Shown in pieces: positions 1-6,648 of a stretch of DNA of 7,678 nucleotides. Under the pieces are notes generated by a model. It saw nothing but the letters and a program-made list of their open reading frames with translations, did no database searches and had not been told where the DNA came from. The DNA comes from Pseudomonadota bacterium. Lineage in GTDB: Bacteria > Pseudomonadota > Alphaproteobacteria > Rhizobiales > Rhizobiaceae. The position numbers were made by a program, and so were the translations under genes. Numbering within the stretch: the first letter of the stretch is position 1; each line of letters opens with the position of its first letter. Location: NCBI GenBank assembly GCA_023433855.1, contig JAEYTV010000088.1, positions 1 to 7,678 on the forward strand. Reading direction: 5' to 3'.

Positions 1-747
1 TCTGTCACCATACCAACTTGCCTCGACGATCCGCGCCTCGAACGCCGCGTGGTCGAGCGCGGTCGCCAGGGCGTCCGGTGCTCCGGAGGCATTGATCAGC
101 ACATCGCAATCTTCGGGAACCTGCTGAGGTCGCTTGAAGCAAAGGCTCAGGTCCTCGGTTACCGCAGCGCGCGCATCATCCACGTCGCATATGATGGTGT
201 CGGTGACGGGGATGCGTGTGGCAATCCAGGAGACCAGAAGGCCGACCACCCCGGCACCAAAAACAGCCACTCTGTCCCCTGGCTGAATTCCGGCATCCCA
301 GACGATGTTGAGGGCGGTCTCCATGTTCGCCGCCAGGACCGCGCGCCCGGGTGGGACAGCATCGGGCACGCAATGAACAAAACCTGCAGGAACTCGAAAC
401 CGGTCCTGATGCGGATGAAGACAGAAAACGGTCTTTCCGGTCAGCGGCTCGGGTCCTTCTTCCACGATGCCCACGGCTGCGTAGCCGTACTTCACAGGAA
501 AGGGAAAATCGCCTGCCTGCAGGGGCGCCCGCATCCGCTGGTATTCGCTTTCCGGCACCTGCCCATGGAAAATGACCGACTCCGTACCGCGGCTGATGCC
601 GCTGTAGAGGGTCCGTACCATGACCTCTCCGTCCTGCGCCGCGTCCAGGATTTCCTGGCGGATGTCGCAGCGCTGGGCTTCCTCAAACCACAGGGCGCGA
701 CTGGTGTTTCTGGCGTTTGACTTGTCAGGCGCTTCACATCCAGCCAC
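1..747 (-). CDS. Zinc-type alcohol dehydrogenase-like oxidoreductase (MDR superfamily), C-terminus cut by window edge
   Basis: This is the N-terminal 249 codons of a medium-chain dehydrogenase/reductase. The frame is open to base 1, so the C-terminus lies outside. The start is a GTG at 747: an in-frame TGA lies two codons upstream, and an AAAGGGA-type ribosome binding site (751-760) sits about 6 bases before it. The N-terminal GroES-like half is followed by a Rossmann half with the nucleotide-binding motif GAGVVG (residues 164-169) and an acidic residue ending the second strand (D188), which suggests NAD(H). The usual catalytic zinc ligands appear absent. The position of the first Cys is Ser/Gly in YSGISRGTE (48-56), and the GHE motif is replaced by KYGYAAVG (86-93). 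This pattern recalls BchC-like and related 'zinc-binding dehydrogenases' that carry no catalytic zinc. The substrate is unknown. The gene is transcribed divergently from the phosphatidyltransferase operon, so it may supply or modify that operon's alcohol, which is inference only. Confidence 0.85.
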   Translation of the reverse strand, partial: MAGCEAPDKSNARNTSRALWFEEAQRCDIRQEILDAAQDGEVMVRTLYSGISRGTESVIFHGQVPESEYQRMRAPLQAGDFPFPVKYGYAAVGIVEEGPEPLTGKTVFCLHPHQDRFRVPAGFVHCVPDAVPPGRAVLAANMETALNIVWDAGIQPGDRVAVFGAGVVGLLVSWIATRIPVTDTIICDVDDARAAVTEDLSLCFKRPQQVPEDCDVLINASGAPDALATALDHAAFEARIVEASWYGDR

Positions 748-773
748 GCATCATCCCTTTCGTTCAACCACGA

Positions 774-801
774 CAATTAGGTGCCTCGAAGATGCGGGCA
801 A
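774..801 (-). promoter_or_regulatory. Possible promoter for the dehydrogenase gene
   Basis: Read on the minus strand, a TTGCCC (796-801) and a TAATTG (774-779) are separated by 16 bases, resembling weak sigma-70 -35 and -10 boxes. The predicted start of transcription would lie about 20 bases upstream of the GTG start codon. The matches are partial, so this is only a candidate. Confidence 0.22.
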
Positions 802-859
802 GGGACGTCGCGACCAACTGGCATGGTGGCCAAGACAAAGGTGCCGGTATCACGTTTAT

Positions 860-892
860 TTGACGGCTGCTCGTGCACGCCGACCATGGTCG
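860..892 (+). promoter_or_regulatory. Candidate promoter and operator with two adjacent palindromes ahead of the plus-strand operon
   Basis: Two perfect palindromes almost touch: CGTGCACG (872-879) and CGACCATGGTCG (881-892), with one base between them. Just upstream is TTGACG (860-865), a good -35-like hexamer. A -10 at normal spacing would fall on the second palindrome, although the bases there match the consensus poorly. The arrangement would suit a repressor that covers the promoter of the small ORF at 936 and the genes after it. The rest of 748-935 shows no convincing gene. It has one 7-bp direct repeat (AGGTGCC at 779-785 and 839-845). Confidence 0.28.
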
Positions 893-935
893 ACAGGCTT
901 AAGTTGATCATCTTCCCAGAGGGAAGGAGAGCGTC

Positions 936-1034
936 ATGAAAGTACCACAGAAGCCGGGGGCGACCGTGAGAGACGATCCGATAACTCGCGCCATCCCATT
1001 CTTTGTAGCGGGCGGGACCTACGCGGATGGCTGA
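936..1034 (+). CDS. Candidate 32-aa small protein or leader peptide, coupled to the downstream gene
   Basis: A short ORF starts at ATG 936 behind an unusually strong Shine-Dalgarno stretch (GGGAAGGAG, 921-929), the best in this intergenic region. It ends with TGA at 1032-1034, eight bases into the next gene, whose ATG is at 1027 (ATGGCTGA overlap). The peptide begins MKVPQKPGATVRDD and ends FFVAGGTYADG. It has no membrane segment, signal peptide or recognisable domain. The downstream phosphatidyltransferase has only a poor ribosome binding site of its own, so translation of this ORF may deliver ribosomes to it. It could be a real small protein, a coupling or attenuation leader, or chance. The ribosome binding site and the stop/start overlap argue against chance. 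No function is assigned. Confidence 0.45.
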   Translation: MKVPQKPGATVRDDPITRAIPFFVAGGTYADG

Positions 1035-1812
1035 CTGGACGACTATCCGCCCCTCAACTCGCGCCACTGCGAAACCTCAAGGACGGGCGTTTGAAGCCTA
1101 TGCAGCGGTTGCGGCCGCTGGCATGGCTCTCCTGCTGGCCATGGCGCTTGTCCTTCCCTCTTCAACGGTTGACGCTCGGGCGATCATCGTCGCCTTGACG
1201 ATCTTCGCGATAATATCGGCTGTTGTCTTCTCGAGCCTGGACATGCACGGTCATCAGCGCTTCGGCGCAGCCAATGTGGTGACGACCGGACGTGCCGCCA
1301 TCACGGCGATGATCGGCGGTTTGGTTCTGACGTCCGAGCAGCTGGGGCAACAATTGGGTACGGAAACGGTGCCACCGCTCGCGGTAGCCACCGGTCTGGC
1401 GTTGGCCCTTGACGGGATCGACGGGTATCTTGCGCGGCGCAGCGGGACGGCGTCACGCTTCGGCGCGCGTTTCGACATGGAGGTCGATGCCCTGCTCATC
1501 CTGTTGTTGTCGGTCGCGGCATACTCGCTCGAGAAAGCCGGCATCTGGGTGATCTTGATTGGTTCGATGCGCTACGCCCACCTGGCGGCGCAAGCAATGC
1601 TTCCCCCGCTGCGGGGCGACCTTTACCCTTCAAGACGGCGCAAGCTGGTATGCGTCATCCAGGGCGCAGCTTTGTGCGTGATGCTCTTCCCTGCCATTGT
1701 TCCACCCTTTTCGATCCTGCTGGCAGCGGTCGCCCTGGTGTCACTCGCCTGGTCCTTCGCCGTGGACGTTCTTTTCCTCCTCCGCAAAAATCGAAGTCCC
1801 CATGCCGCCTGA
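1027..1812 (+). CDS. CDP-alcohol phosphatidyltransferase family membrane enzyme
   Basis: The 261-residue integral membrane protein has the complete family signature D-x2-DG-x2-AR-x8-G-x3-D-x3-D, at D129, D132, G133, A136, R137, G146, D150 and D154. These residues bind CDP and the catalytic divalent metal. An upstream NVVTTGR stretch (83-89) matches the conserved N-x2-T-x2-R region before the motif. Hydrophobic segments at about 23-44, 51-70, 90-102, 118-128, 155-182 and 207-250 fit the six-helix fold. Enzymes of this family transfer a phosphatidyl (or other phospho-alcohol) group from a CDP-activated donor to an alcohol such as glycerol-phosphate, serine, inositol or choline. The acceptor cannot be told from sequence alone, so no pgsA/pssA-type name is given. 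ATG 1027 is the first possible start after an in-frame TAG at 1006. The end overlaps the next gene by 11 bases, which indicates an operon. Confidence 0.88.
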   Translation: MADWTTIRPSTRATAKPQGRAFEAYAAVAAAGMALLLAMALVLPSSTVDARAIIVALTIFAIISAVVFSSLDMHGHQRFGAANVVTTGRAAITAMIGGLVLTSEQLGQQLGTETVPPLAVATGLALALDGIDGYLARRSGTASRFGARFDMEVDALLILLLSVAAYSLEKAGIWVILIGSMRYAHLAAQAMLPPLRGDLYPSRRRKLVCVIQGAALCVMLFPAIVPPFSILLAAVALVSLAWSFAVDVLFLLRKNRSPHAA

Positions 1813-2548
1813 CGTTGCCGCTTGGCGGGGCCTTGCCCGCTCGCTGTTCATCTATTACGGACGGCCGTGGCAGCGGTCTTCCCTCAAGCGCTTCTATGCG
1901 GACCTCGTCCAGCCCGGCGCGCTCGTCTTCGATATCGGAGCACATGCCGGAAACCGGAGCCGCACGTTGCTCTCGGTCGGCGCACGTGTGGTGGCCCTTG
2001 AACCGCAGCCGCTCTTGGGAGATTTCATGCAGGGATTCCTGTCGAGCCCCCAGTTGACGCTGCTGCGAATGGCTGCCGGCCGACAGGAGGGATCGATCGA
2101 TCTGCATATCTCAAGCCGGCATCCAACCGTGACCAGCACCTCCCGCAGCTGGATTTCCCAGGTTCAGGACACGGCCGGATTCCGCAAAGTCAAGTGGGAT
2201 CGGATCGAGCGGGTGGAGGTGACAACCCTCGACATCCTCATCGAGAGATATGGATTGCCGGCTTTCTGCAAAATCGACGTGGAGGGTGCCGAGGCCGAGA
2301 TTCTGCACGGTCTGAATAGCGCGATACCTCTGATCGCTTTCGAATATGTCCCTGCGGCCATCGAAATAGCCCGGAAAGCCATAGAGAGGTTGCAACAACT
2401 TGGCCCATACCGCTTCAACCGGGTTGTTGGTGAGCGCCACCGTTTCGCGCATCGCGAATGGCTATCTGCTGACCTGATGTTGGCGGAGCTTCAAAGCTTG
2501 GCGCGCCAGAGGTCTTCGGGTGATATCTACGCGCAACTTTCCACCTGA
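1802..2548 (+). CDS. FkbM family SAM-dependent methyltransferase
   Basis: The 248-residue protein is a class I methyltransferase of the FkbM type. SAM-binding motif I is VFDIGAHAG (42-50), followed by the acidic end of strand 2 in ALEPQP (E67). The family's diagnostic stretch CKIDVEGAEAEIL is at 156-168. FkbM enzymes typically O-methylate hydroxyl groups of sugars or secondary metabolites. The substrate here is unknown, and a glycan or lipid head group would fit the neighbours. I chose ATG 1802, inside the end of the phosphatidyltransferase gene (11-base overlap). The frame stays open further upstream (ATG at 1697), but that would overlap the previous gene by 116 bases and add a non-homologous-looking, out-of-frame translation of it. 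No membrane segment or signal peptide is seen, so the enzyme should be cytoplasmic. Confidence 0.87.
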   Translation: MPPDVAAWRGLARSLFIYYGRPWQRSSLKRFYADLVQPGALVFDIGAHAGNRSRTLLSVGARVVALEPQPLLGDFMQGFLSSPQLTLLRMAAGRQEGSIDLHISSRHPTVTSTSRSWISQVQDTAGFRKVKWDRIERVEVTTLDILIERYGLPAFCKIDVEGAEAEILHGLNSAIPLIAFEYVPAAIEIARKAIERLQQLGPYRFNRVVGERHRFAHREWLSADLMLAELQSLARQRSSGDIYAQLST

Positions 2549-2578
2549 GCGAAATCCATACGCATGTCGCGGCGCGGC

Positions 2579-2586
2579 AAGGAGGA
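2579..2586 (+). promoter_or_regulatory. Strong ribosome binding site that fixes the start of the sulfatase-like gene
   Basis: The sequence AAGGAGGA lies five bases ahead of ATG 2592. It decides between that start and an in-frame GTG at 2520, which lies inside the methyltransferase gene and would add 24 polar residues before the first membrane helix. Confidence 0.8.
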
Positions 2587-2591
2587 ATTGG

Positions 2592-4190
2592 ATGGTGACA
2601 TTGCGGCTTGCATTGTTCCTCCTCATTTCCGTGGTCATCCTGGCGATGCCCTCCAATCCTGTGGAGCTTGGGGAACTGTCCGCCATCCACATCCCTCTCG
2701 AAGCAGTCGGGCTGGTGCTTGCCGCGGCTATGATGACCGGACGTGTTTTTGCAGGCCTCCGGTGGGCAGCCACTTTTTTTCTTGCCCTGCTCTTGTTGCT
2801 GAAAGTCGTTGATCTGGGGACGGGAATCGCCTTCCAAAGGCCATTCAACCCGTATCTGGACGCCAGGCTTCCTGGCGACGGATGGAATCTCCTGAGGGGG
2901 TCGACGGGCTCACTAAAGGCTGCTGCCTTGGTCTGTGCCGGTTTGCTTGCGTGGATATCCATCATCGTTCTTCTCTACTGGACAATGGGCGGCTTCCGGC
3001 AACTGTCGGCGACGGCGCTTCGAAAGGTTGCTCTCGCAAGCGCCGTCGCGCTGCTTCTGGGTATCTTCCTCGCGGCGCAGGATGAGCTGGGCCCGCGCGT
3101 GGTGCGAGCCGAGCTCATGTCCCAGATAGACAACCGGCTAGCGATGGTCAGGCAATCGATCGATGATCTGGCCGGCTTCGAGAAGGAGCTCGACAGCGAT
3201 CCGGTTCAGCCCGACCCCACCTTTTCGGCGCTTGCGGATAGGGACGTCATCCTGATCTTCATCGAATCCTACGGGCGCAGCGCTGTCGAGGATCCACCTT
3301 ATGCTCCATCCATCCTAAAACGACTGGCGTCCATCGAGGGAGAAATCCAGGCTGCGGGATTGCAGGCGCGTAGCGGATGGCTCACGTCGCCGACCGTCGG
3401 CGGGCTAAGCTGGCTGGCTCATGGCACGCTGCTGTCAGGCCTGTGGATCGACAACCAGGCACGGTACGACCGCTTGGTGACGAGCGGCCGACGAAGCCTG
3501 AACAGCCTGTTCCGGGCCGCCGGGTGGCACACGGCTGCCGTCATGCCTGCGATCACCATGGAATGGCCAGAGGCAAGTTATTTCGGCTATTCGCGCGTGC
3601 ATGCGGCTGCCGGACTCGGTTACAAGGGCATCCCCTTCAACTGGGCGACCATGCCAGATCAGTACACCCTCTCCGCATTCGAACGTCTGGAGCGCCAGCC
3701 AGGCGGGAAACCGGTGATGGCGGAAATCGCGCTGATTTCGAGCCATGCCCCTTGGAGTCCGGTTCCGCGCCTGATCGGCTGGGACGAGATTGGTGATGGC
3801 AGCGTCTTCAACCCGCAGGCACTGGCTGGAGATCCGCCGTCGGTGATCTGGTCCGATCCCGACCGCGTCCGTCAACAATATCTCGCGGCCCTCGATTACA
3901 CCTTGCAGACCCTCGGCTCCTACATGGCCCGTTTCGGGAGGGACACTCTGTTCATTCTCGTCGGAGATCACCAGCCGGCCAGCATCATCACGGGGGAAGG
4001 AGCGTCCCGGGACGTTCCCGTGCATGTCGTCAGCGGCGATCCGACAGTTCTGGATCGCATCCGAGGCTGGGGGTGGCAAAGGGGAATGACGCCCGCCGAA
4101 GCCAGTCCCGTATACCGGATGGACGCGTTCCGCCGAATGTTTGTAGAGTCGTTCGACGAACCTGCGGTTCACGTATCGGCGCCGAGATAA
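2592..4190 (+). CDS. Membrane-anchored sulfatase / LTA-synthase-like phosphotransferase (alkaline phosphatase superfamily)
   Basis: The 532-residue protein has a membrane N-terminus (helices at about 4-20, 32-50, 55-75, 107-130 and 143-163) and a periplasmic domain from about 215. This matches the plan of LtaS, OpgB/MdoB and related phosphoglycerol or phosphoethanolamine transferases. Visible active-site elements are [11 protein letters not shown] (metal-binding E225), SPTVGGLSW (candidate nucleophile T268 or S273), SSHAPW (H385), and VGDHQP with the metal ligands D459 and H460. It lacks the C-x-P-x-R formylglycine motif of true sulfatases, so a phospho-head-group transferase or hydrolase is more likely than a sulfatase. 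It follows the methyltransferase gene after 43 bases and is probably in the same operon. The upstream phosphatidyltransferase could make its lipid donor, which is inference. The last 22 bases overlap the end of livF on the other strand. The family assignment is firm; the donor and acceptor are unknown. Confidence 0.83.
   Translation: MVTLRLALFLLISVVILAMPSNPVELGELSAIHIPLEAVGLVLAAAMMTGRVFAGLRWAATFFLALLLLLKVVDLGTGIAFQRPFNPYLDARLPGDGWNLLRGSTGSLKAAALVCAGLLAWISIIVLLYWTMGGFRQLSATALRKVALASAVALLLGIFLAAQDELGPRVVRAELMSQIDNRLAMVRQSIDDLAGFEKELDSDPVQPDPTFSALADRDVILIFIESYGRSAVEDPPYAPSILKRLASIEGEIQAAGLQARSGWLTSPTVGGLSWLAHGTLLSGLWIDNQARYDRLVTSGRRSLNSLFRAAGWHTAAVMPAITMEWPEASYFGYSRVHAAAGLGYKGIPFNWATMPDQYTLSAFERLERQPGGKPVMAEIALISSHAPWSPVPRLIGWDEIGDGSVFNPQALAGDPPSVIWSDPDRVRQQYLAALDYTLQTLGSYMARFGRDTLFILVGDHQPASIITGEGASRDVPVHVVSGDPTVLDRIRGWGWQRGMTPAEASPVYRMDAFRRMFVESFDEPAVHVSAPR
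4169..4190. other. Tail-to-tail coding overlap of two convergent operons
   Basis: The stop codon of the sulfatase-like gene (TAA, 4188-4190) lies inside livF, and the livF stop (TGA, 4169-4171) lies inside the sulfatase-like gene. The shared 22 bases contain part of the 10-bp palindrome TCGGCGCCGA (4176-4185), but no GC hairpin followed by a T run is visible on either strand. Any termination signal must lie within coding sequence or depend on Rho. Confidence 0.85.
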
Positions 4191-4882
4191 CTTGCCACCA
4201 GAGCCGGATCGGCAGCCAGTGCCGCCGCCGGTCCGGAACGCCTTACCTCTCCGAGTTCCACCAGATAGCCCTCGTCAGCGATGTCGAGCGCCGCGCGGGC
4301 ATTCTGCTCGACCAGCAGGATCGACACTCCAGTCTCACGCAGCTCAGCAACAATGCGGAGGATGTCGGTGACGATTCTCGGTGCGAGGCCAAGGCTCGGC
4401 TCGTCGAGCAGCAGGAGACGAGGCCGGCTCATCAGCGCTCTGGCGAGCGCCAGCATCTGTCGTTCTCCTCCGGAGAGCGTTCCCGCCAGCTGCTTGCGGC
4501 GTTCCGCGAGGCGCGGAAAGCGGCTGTAGACCTCTTCCCGGCTTTCGATCCGCTCTGCCTTACTGCGCAGGAAACCGCCCAGCTGGATGTTGTCTTCCAC
4601 CGTCATGGTGGAGAACAGTTCCCGTTTTTCGGGGACAAGACAAAGGCCGGCCGCCACACGCGCCTCGACCGACCTCGGCACGGGTTCTCCCGCGTAAAGG
4701 ATTGTGCCGCTGAACGGTACGACTCCCATGACCGCGTTCAGCAGCGTCGTCTTGCCGGCACCATTTGCACCGATCACGGTGACGATGCTGCCGGACCTCA
4801 TGCTCAGGGATAGTCCATGCAGGACCTCAGCGCGGCCGTAGGAGACGCGGATATCGGCGAGATGGAGAAGGTTGGCGCTCAT
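4169..4882 (-). CDS. livF: LivF-type ATP-binding protein of a HAAT-family ABC transporter
   Basis: This 237-residue cytoplasmic ATPase is the second nucleotide-binding subunit of a branched-chain-amino-acid-type uptake transporter. Walker A is GANGAGKT (38-45), the signature is LSGGERQ (136-142) and Walker B is LLLLDEP (156-162), followed by SLGLAP. The LVPEKRELF stretch (82-90) and LLVEQN (189-194) are typical of LivF, where Glu and Gln stand in for the usual Q-loop Gln and switch His. The length is normal for the subfamily. The ATG overlaps the stop of the fused permease-ATPase gene by four bases (ATGA), which indicates translational coupling as the last gene of the operon. The protein would pair with the ATPase half of that fusion. 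Confidence 0.95.
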   Translation of the reverse strand: MSANLLHLADIRVSYGRAEVLHGLSLSMRSGSIVTVIGANGAGKTTLLNAVMGVVPFSGTILYAGEPVPRSVEARVAAGLCLVPEKRELFSTMTVEDNIQLGGFLRSKAERIESREEVYSRFPRLAERRKQLAGTLSGGERQMLALARALMSRPRLLLLDEPSLGLAPRIVTDILRIVAELRETGVSILLVEQNARAALDIADEGYLVELGEVRRSGPAAALAADPALVASYLGADT

Positions 4883-6648
4883 GCCGGGGCTCCAAGATAG
4901 GCTGCGATCACCGCCGGATGCTGGCGGACCTCGGCCGGTTTGCCTTCCGCGATCAGCGTGCCGAAGTCGAGAACCACAATATGGTCGACCAGCCCCATCA
5001 CAAAGCCCATGTCATGCTCGACGAGAAGCACGCTCACGCCCTCTTCCCGAAGCTTCTTCAAAAGGTTGGAGAGTTCCTGCTTTTCTCCATGCCGCAACCC
5101 GGCTGCGGGTTCGTCGAGCATCAGGACGGCCGGATCGGCTGCAAGGGCGCGTGCTATCTCAAGGATGCGCACCTGCCCGAGGGAAAGATCTCCAGCCGGC
5201 CGATCCCGGAACTCGCGCAGTCCGACACGGTCGATCTGAAGGGCGGCCTCCGCCAGCAGGGTTGCTTCCTCGTCCCGCTCCAGCCGCAGGAAGCTTCGAA
5301 AGACTCCTGCCGATCCGCGAAGATGGGCGCCCAGTGCCACATTTTCGAGGACCGACATCTCAGGCAGAATCTTGGCGTGCTGGAAGCTTCGGGCAACGCC
5401 GTGTCTTGCGATCTCACGTGGACTGTGACCGGCGAGCGGCTCATCCTGGAAATAGACCGAACCACCCGACAGAGAGGCAAGGCCGGTGATGAGATTGAAC
5501 GTTGTGCTCTTTCCGGCACCATTTGGCCCGATCAGCCCGACGATCTGCCCGGCCTTCACCTCGAAGGTGACGTCGTTGACGGCGACCAGTCCGCCAAACG
5601 CTTTACGGACTCTTTCCACCCTGACGAGCGGTGATCCCGCAGGCAGATACGTCCTCCTCGGCAGGGGGCGCGGCGAGGGCGGTATCGGTCTCGGTTTGCG
5701 CTCTGGCAGGAGGCGCAGTGCGAGCGGCCAGAGGCCATCGCGAGACACCTGCAGGATCACGACGAGGAGGACACCGAACACGATCATTTCGAAATTAGCG
5801 GTCGTCCCGACAATATCCGGCAGGAAGCGCTGCAAGACGTCCTTTAGGACCAGGACGATGGTGGCACCGAACACGGCACCCCATACATGGCCTGCGCCGC
5901 CGACCACCGCCATCAGCAGATATTCGATGCCCATGGATAGCCCGAACGGCGTCGGATTGACCGACCGCTGCATGTGAGCATAAAGCCAGCCGGAGAGCGC
6001 TGCGACGACCGCTGCGAAAACGAAGACCGTGAGCTTGGCGCGAACGATGTTGACGCCGAACGCCTCCGCGGCTTGACCGCCACCGCGCAAGGCGCGAATT
6101 CCCCTCCCTATTCTGGAATCGAGAAGGTTCCTCGCACCGATGGCTACAACGATCACGAAAGACCAGATGAGATAATAGATGGAGCCATCGCTGAGGAACC
6201 GGTAGCCCGCGAACTCGACTGGCGGAATGCCTGTGATCCCGTCATACCGGCCGAGCAGATCGATCTTTCCGAAAAGATAGTAGAGGGCAAGCCCCCAGGC
6301 GATCGTCCCGAGCGGCAGGAAGTGCCCCGACAGGCGGACTGTGATGAGACCGAGGGGCAAGGCTGTCGCTGCGCCAATGATCAGCGACAGCGGCAGGGTG
6401 AGCCAAGGGGACATGCCGTAGCCCGTGGTGAGGACCGCGGTTGTATAGGCGCCAAAGCCACAGAAGGCCGCCTGGCCGAAGGAGGTCAGGCCGCCGACAC
6501 CCGTGAGGAGCACGAGCCCGATCGTCACCAGCGAGGCGAGACCGATATTGTTCAGGAGGGTGATCCAGAAGGGAGGAACCGGCAAGAGGGGGATCGAAAC
6601 CAGGAGGAGGATGCCCGCAAGCACGGGAAGCAGGCGCGGGATGCTCAT
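4879..6648 (-). CDS. livM-livG: Fused LivM permease and LivG ATPase of a HAAT-family ABC transporter
   Basis: The 589-residue polypeptide joins two subunits that are separate in Escherichia coli. Residues 1 to about 310 form a LivM permease with about eight to ten hydrophobic segments. It includes the [15 protein letters not shown] stretch near the N-terminus (53-67) and the cytoplasmic coupling loop [16 protein letters not shown] (185-200). A Pro/Arg-rich linker (about 316-338) leads to a LivG ATPase with Walker A GPNGAGKS (374-381), Q423 in SFQHAK, signature LSLGQ (488-492), Walker B AVLMLDEP (507-514) and switch H545 in LLVEHD. All catalytic residues are present, so the fusion looks functional. 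Such permease/ATPase fusions occur in several proteobacterial HAAT operons. The start codon directly follows the livH stop (TAAATG, no gap), and the end overlaps livF by four bases. Confidence 0.94.
   Translation of the reverse strand: MSIPRLLPVLAGILLLVSIPLLPVPPFWITLLNNIGLASLVTIGLVLLTGVGGLTSFGQAAFCGFGAYTTAVLTTGYGMSPWLTLPLSLIIGAATALPLGLITVRLSGHFLPLGTIAWGLALYYLFGKIDLLGRYDGITGIPPVEFAGYRFLSDGSIYYLIWSFVIVVAIGARNLLDSRIGRGIRALRGGGQAAEAFGVNIVRAKLTVFVFAAVVAALSGWLYAHMQRSVNPTPFGLSMGIEYLLMAVVGGAGHVWGAVFGATIVLVLKDVLQRFLPDIVGTTANFEMIVFGVLLVVILQVSRDGLWPLALRLLPERKPRPIPPSPRPLPRRTYLPAGSPLVRVERVRKAFGGLVAVNDVTFEVKAGQIVGLIGPNGAGKSTTFNLITGLASLSGGSVYFQDEPLAGHSPREIARHGVARSFQHAKILPEMSVLENVALGAHLRGSAGVFRSFLRLERDEEATLLAEAALQIDRVGLREFRDRPAGDLSLGQVRILEIARALAADPAVLMLDEPAAGLRHGEKQELSNLLKKLREEGVSVLLVEHDMGFVMGLVDHIVVLDFGTLIAEGKPAEVRQHPAVIAAYLGAPA

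Noticed and set aside
49..720. Open 223-codon frame on the plus strand
   Set aside because: It is the antisense shadow of the dehydrogenase, whose minus-strand frame shows clear MDR motifs. The plus-strand translation resembles nothing.
777..1067. 96-codon minus-strand ORF across the divergent intergenic region
   Set aside because: It starts inside the phosphatidyltransferase gene, lacks a good ribosome binding site and any domain, and overlaps the likely control region.
1655..2107. 150-codon minus-strand ORF
   Set aside because: It lies antisense to the phosphatidyltransferase and FkbM genes and has a low-complexity Arg-rich translation, typical of high-GC shadow frames.
2520..2591. Longer N-terminus of the sulfatase-like protein from GTG 2520
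   Set aside because: It would overlap the methyltransferase gene and has no ribosome binding site comparable to the AAGGAGGA before ATG 2592.
3435..4172. 245-codon minus-strand ORF opposite the sulfatase-like gene
   Set aside because: It is a shadow frame. The plus strand carries the conserved metal-binding motifs, and the minus translation shows no domain.
4151..4190. Short inverted repeats (GTTCGACGAAC and TCGGCGCCGA) as a bidirectional terminator
   Set aside because: The arms are very short with almost no loop, and no T run follows on either strand. Both lie within coding sequence.
4073..4813. 246-codon plus-strand ORF opposite livF
   Set aside because: livF on the minus strand has all ABC ATPase motifs. 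This frame is its antisense shadow.
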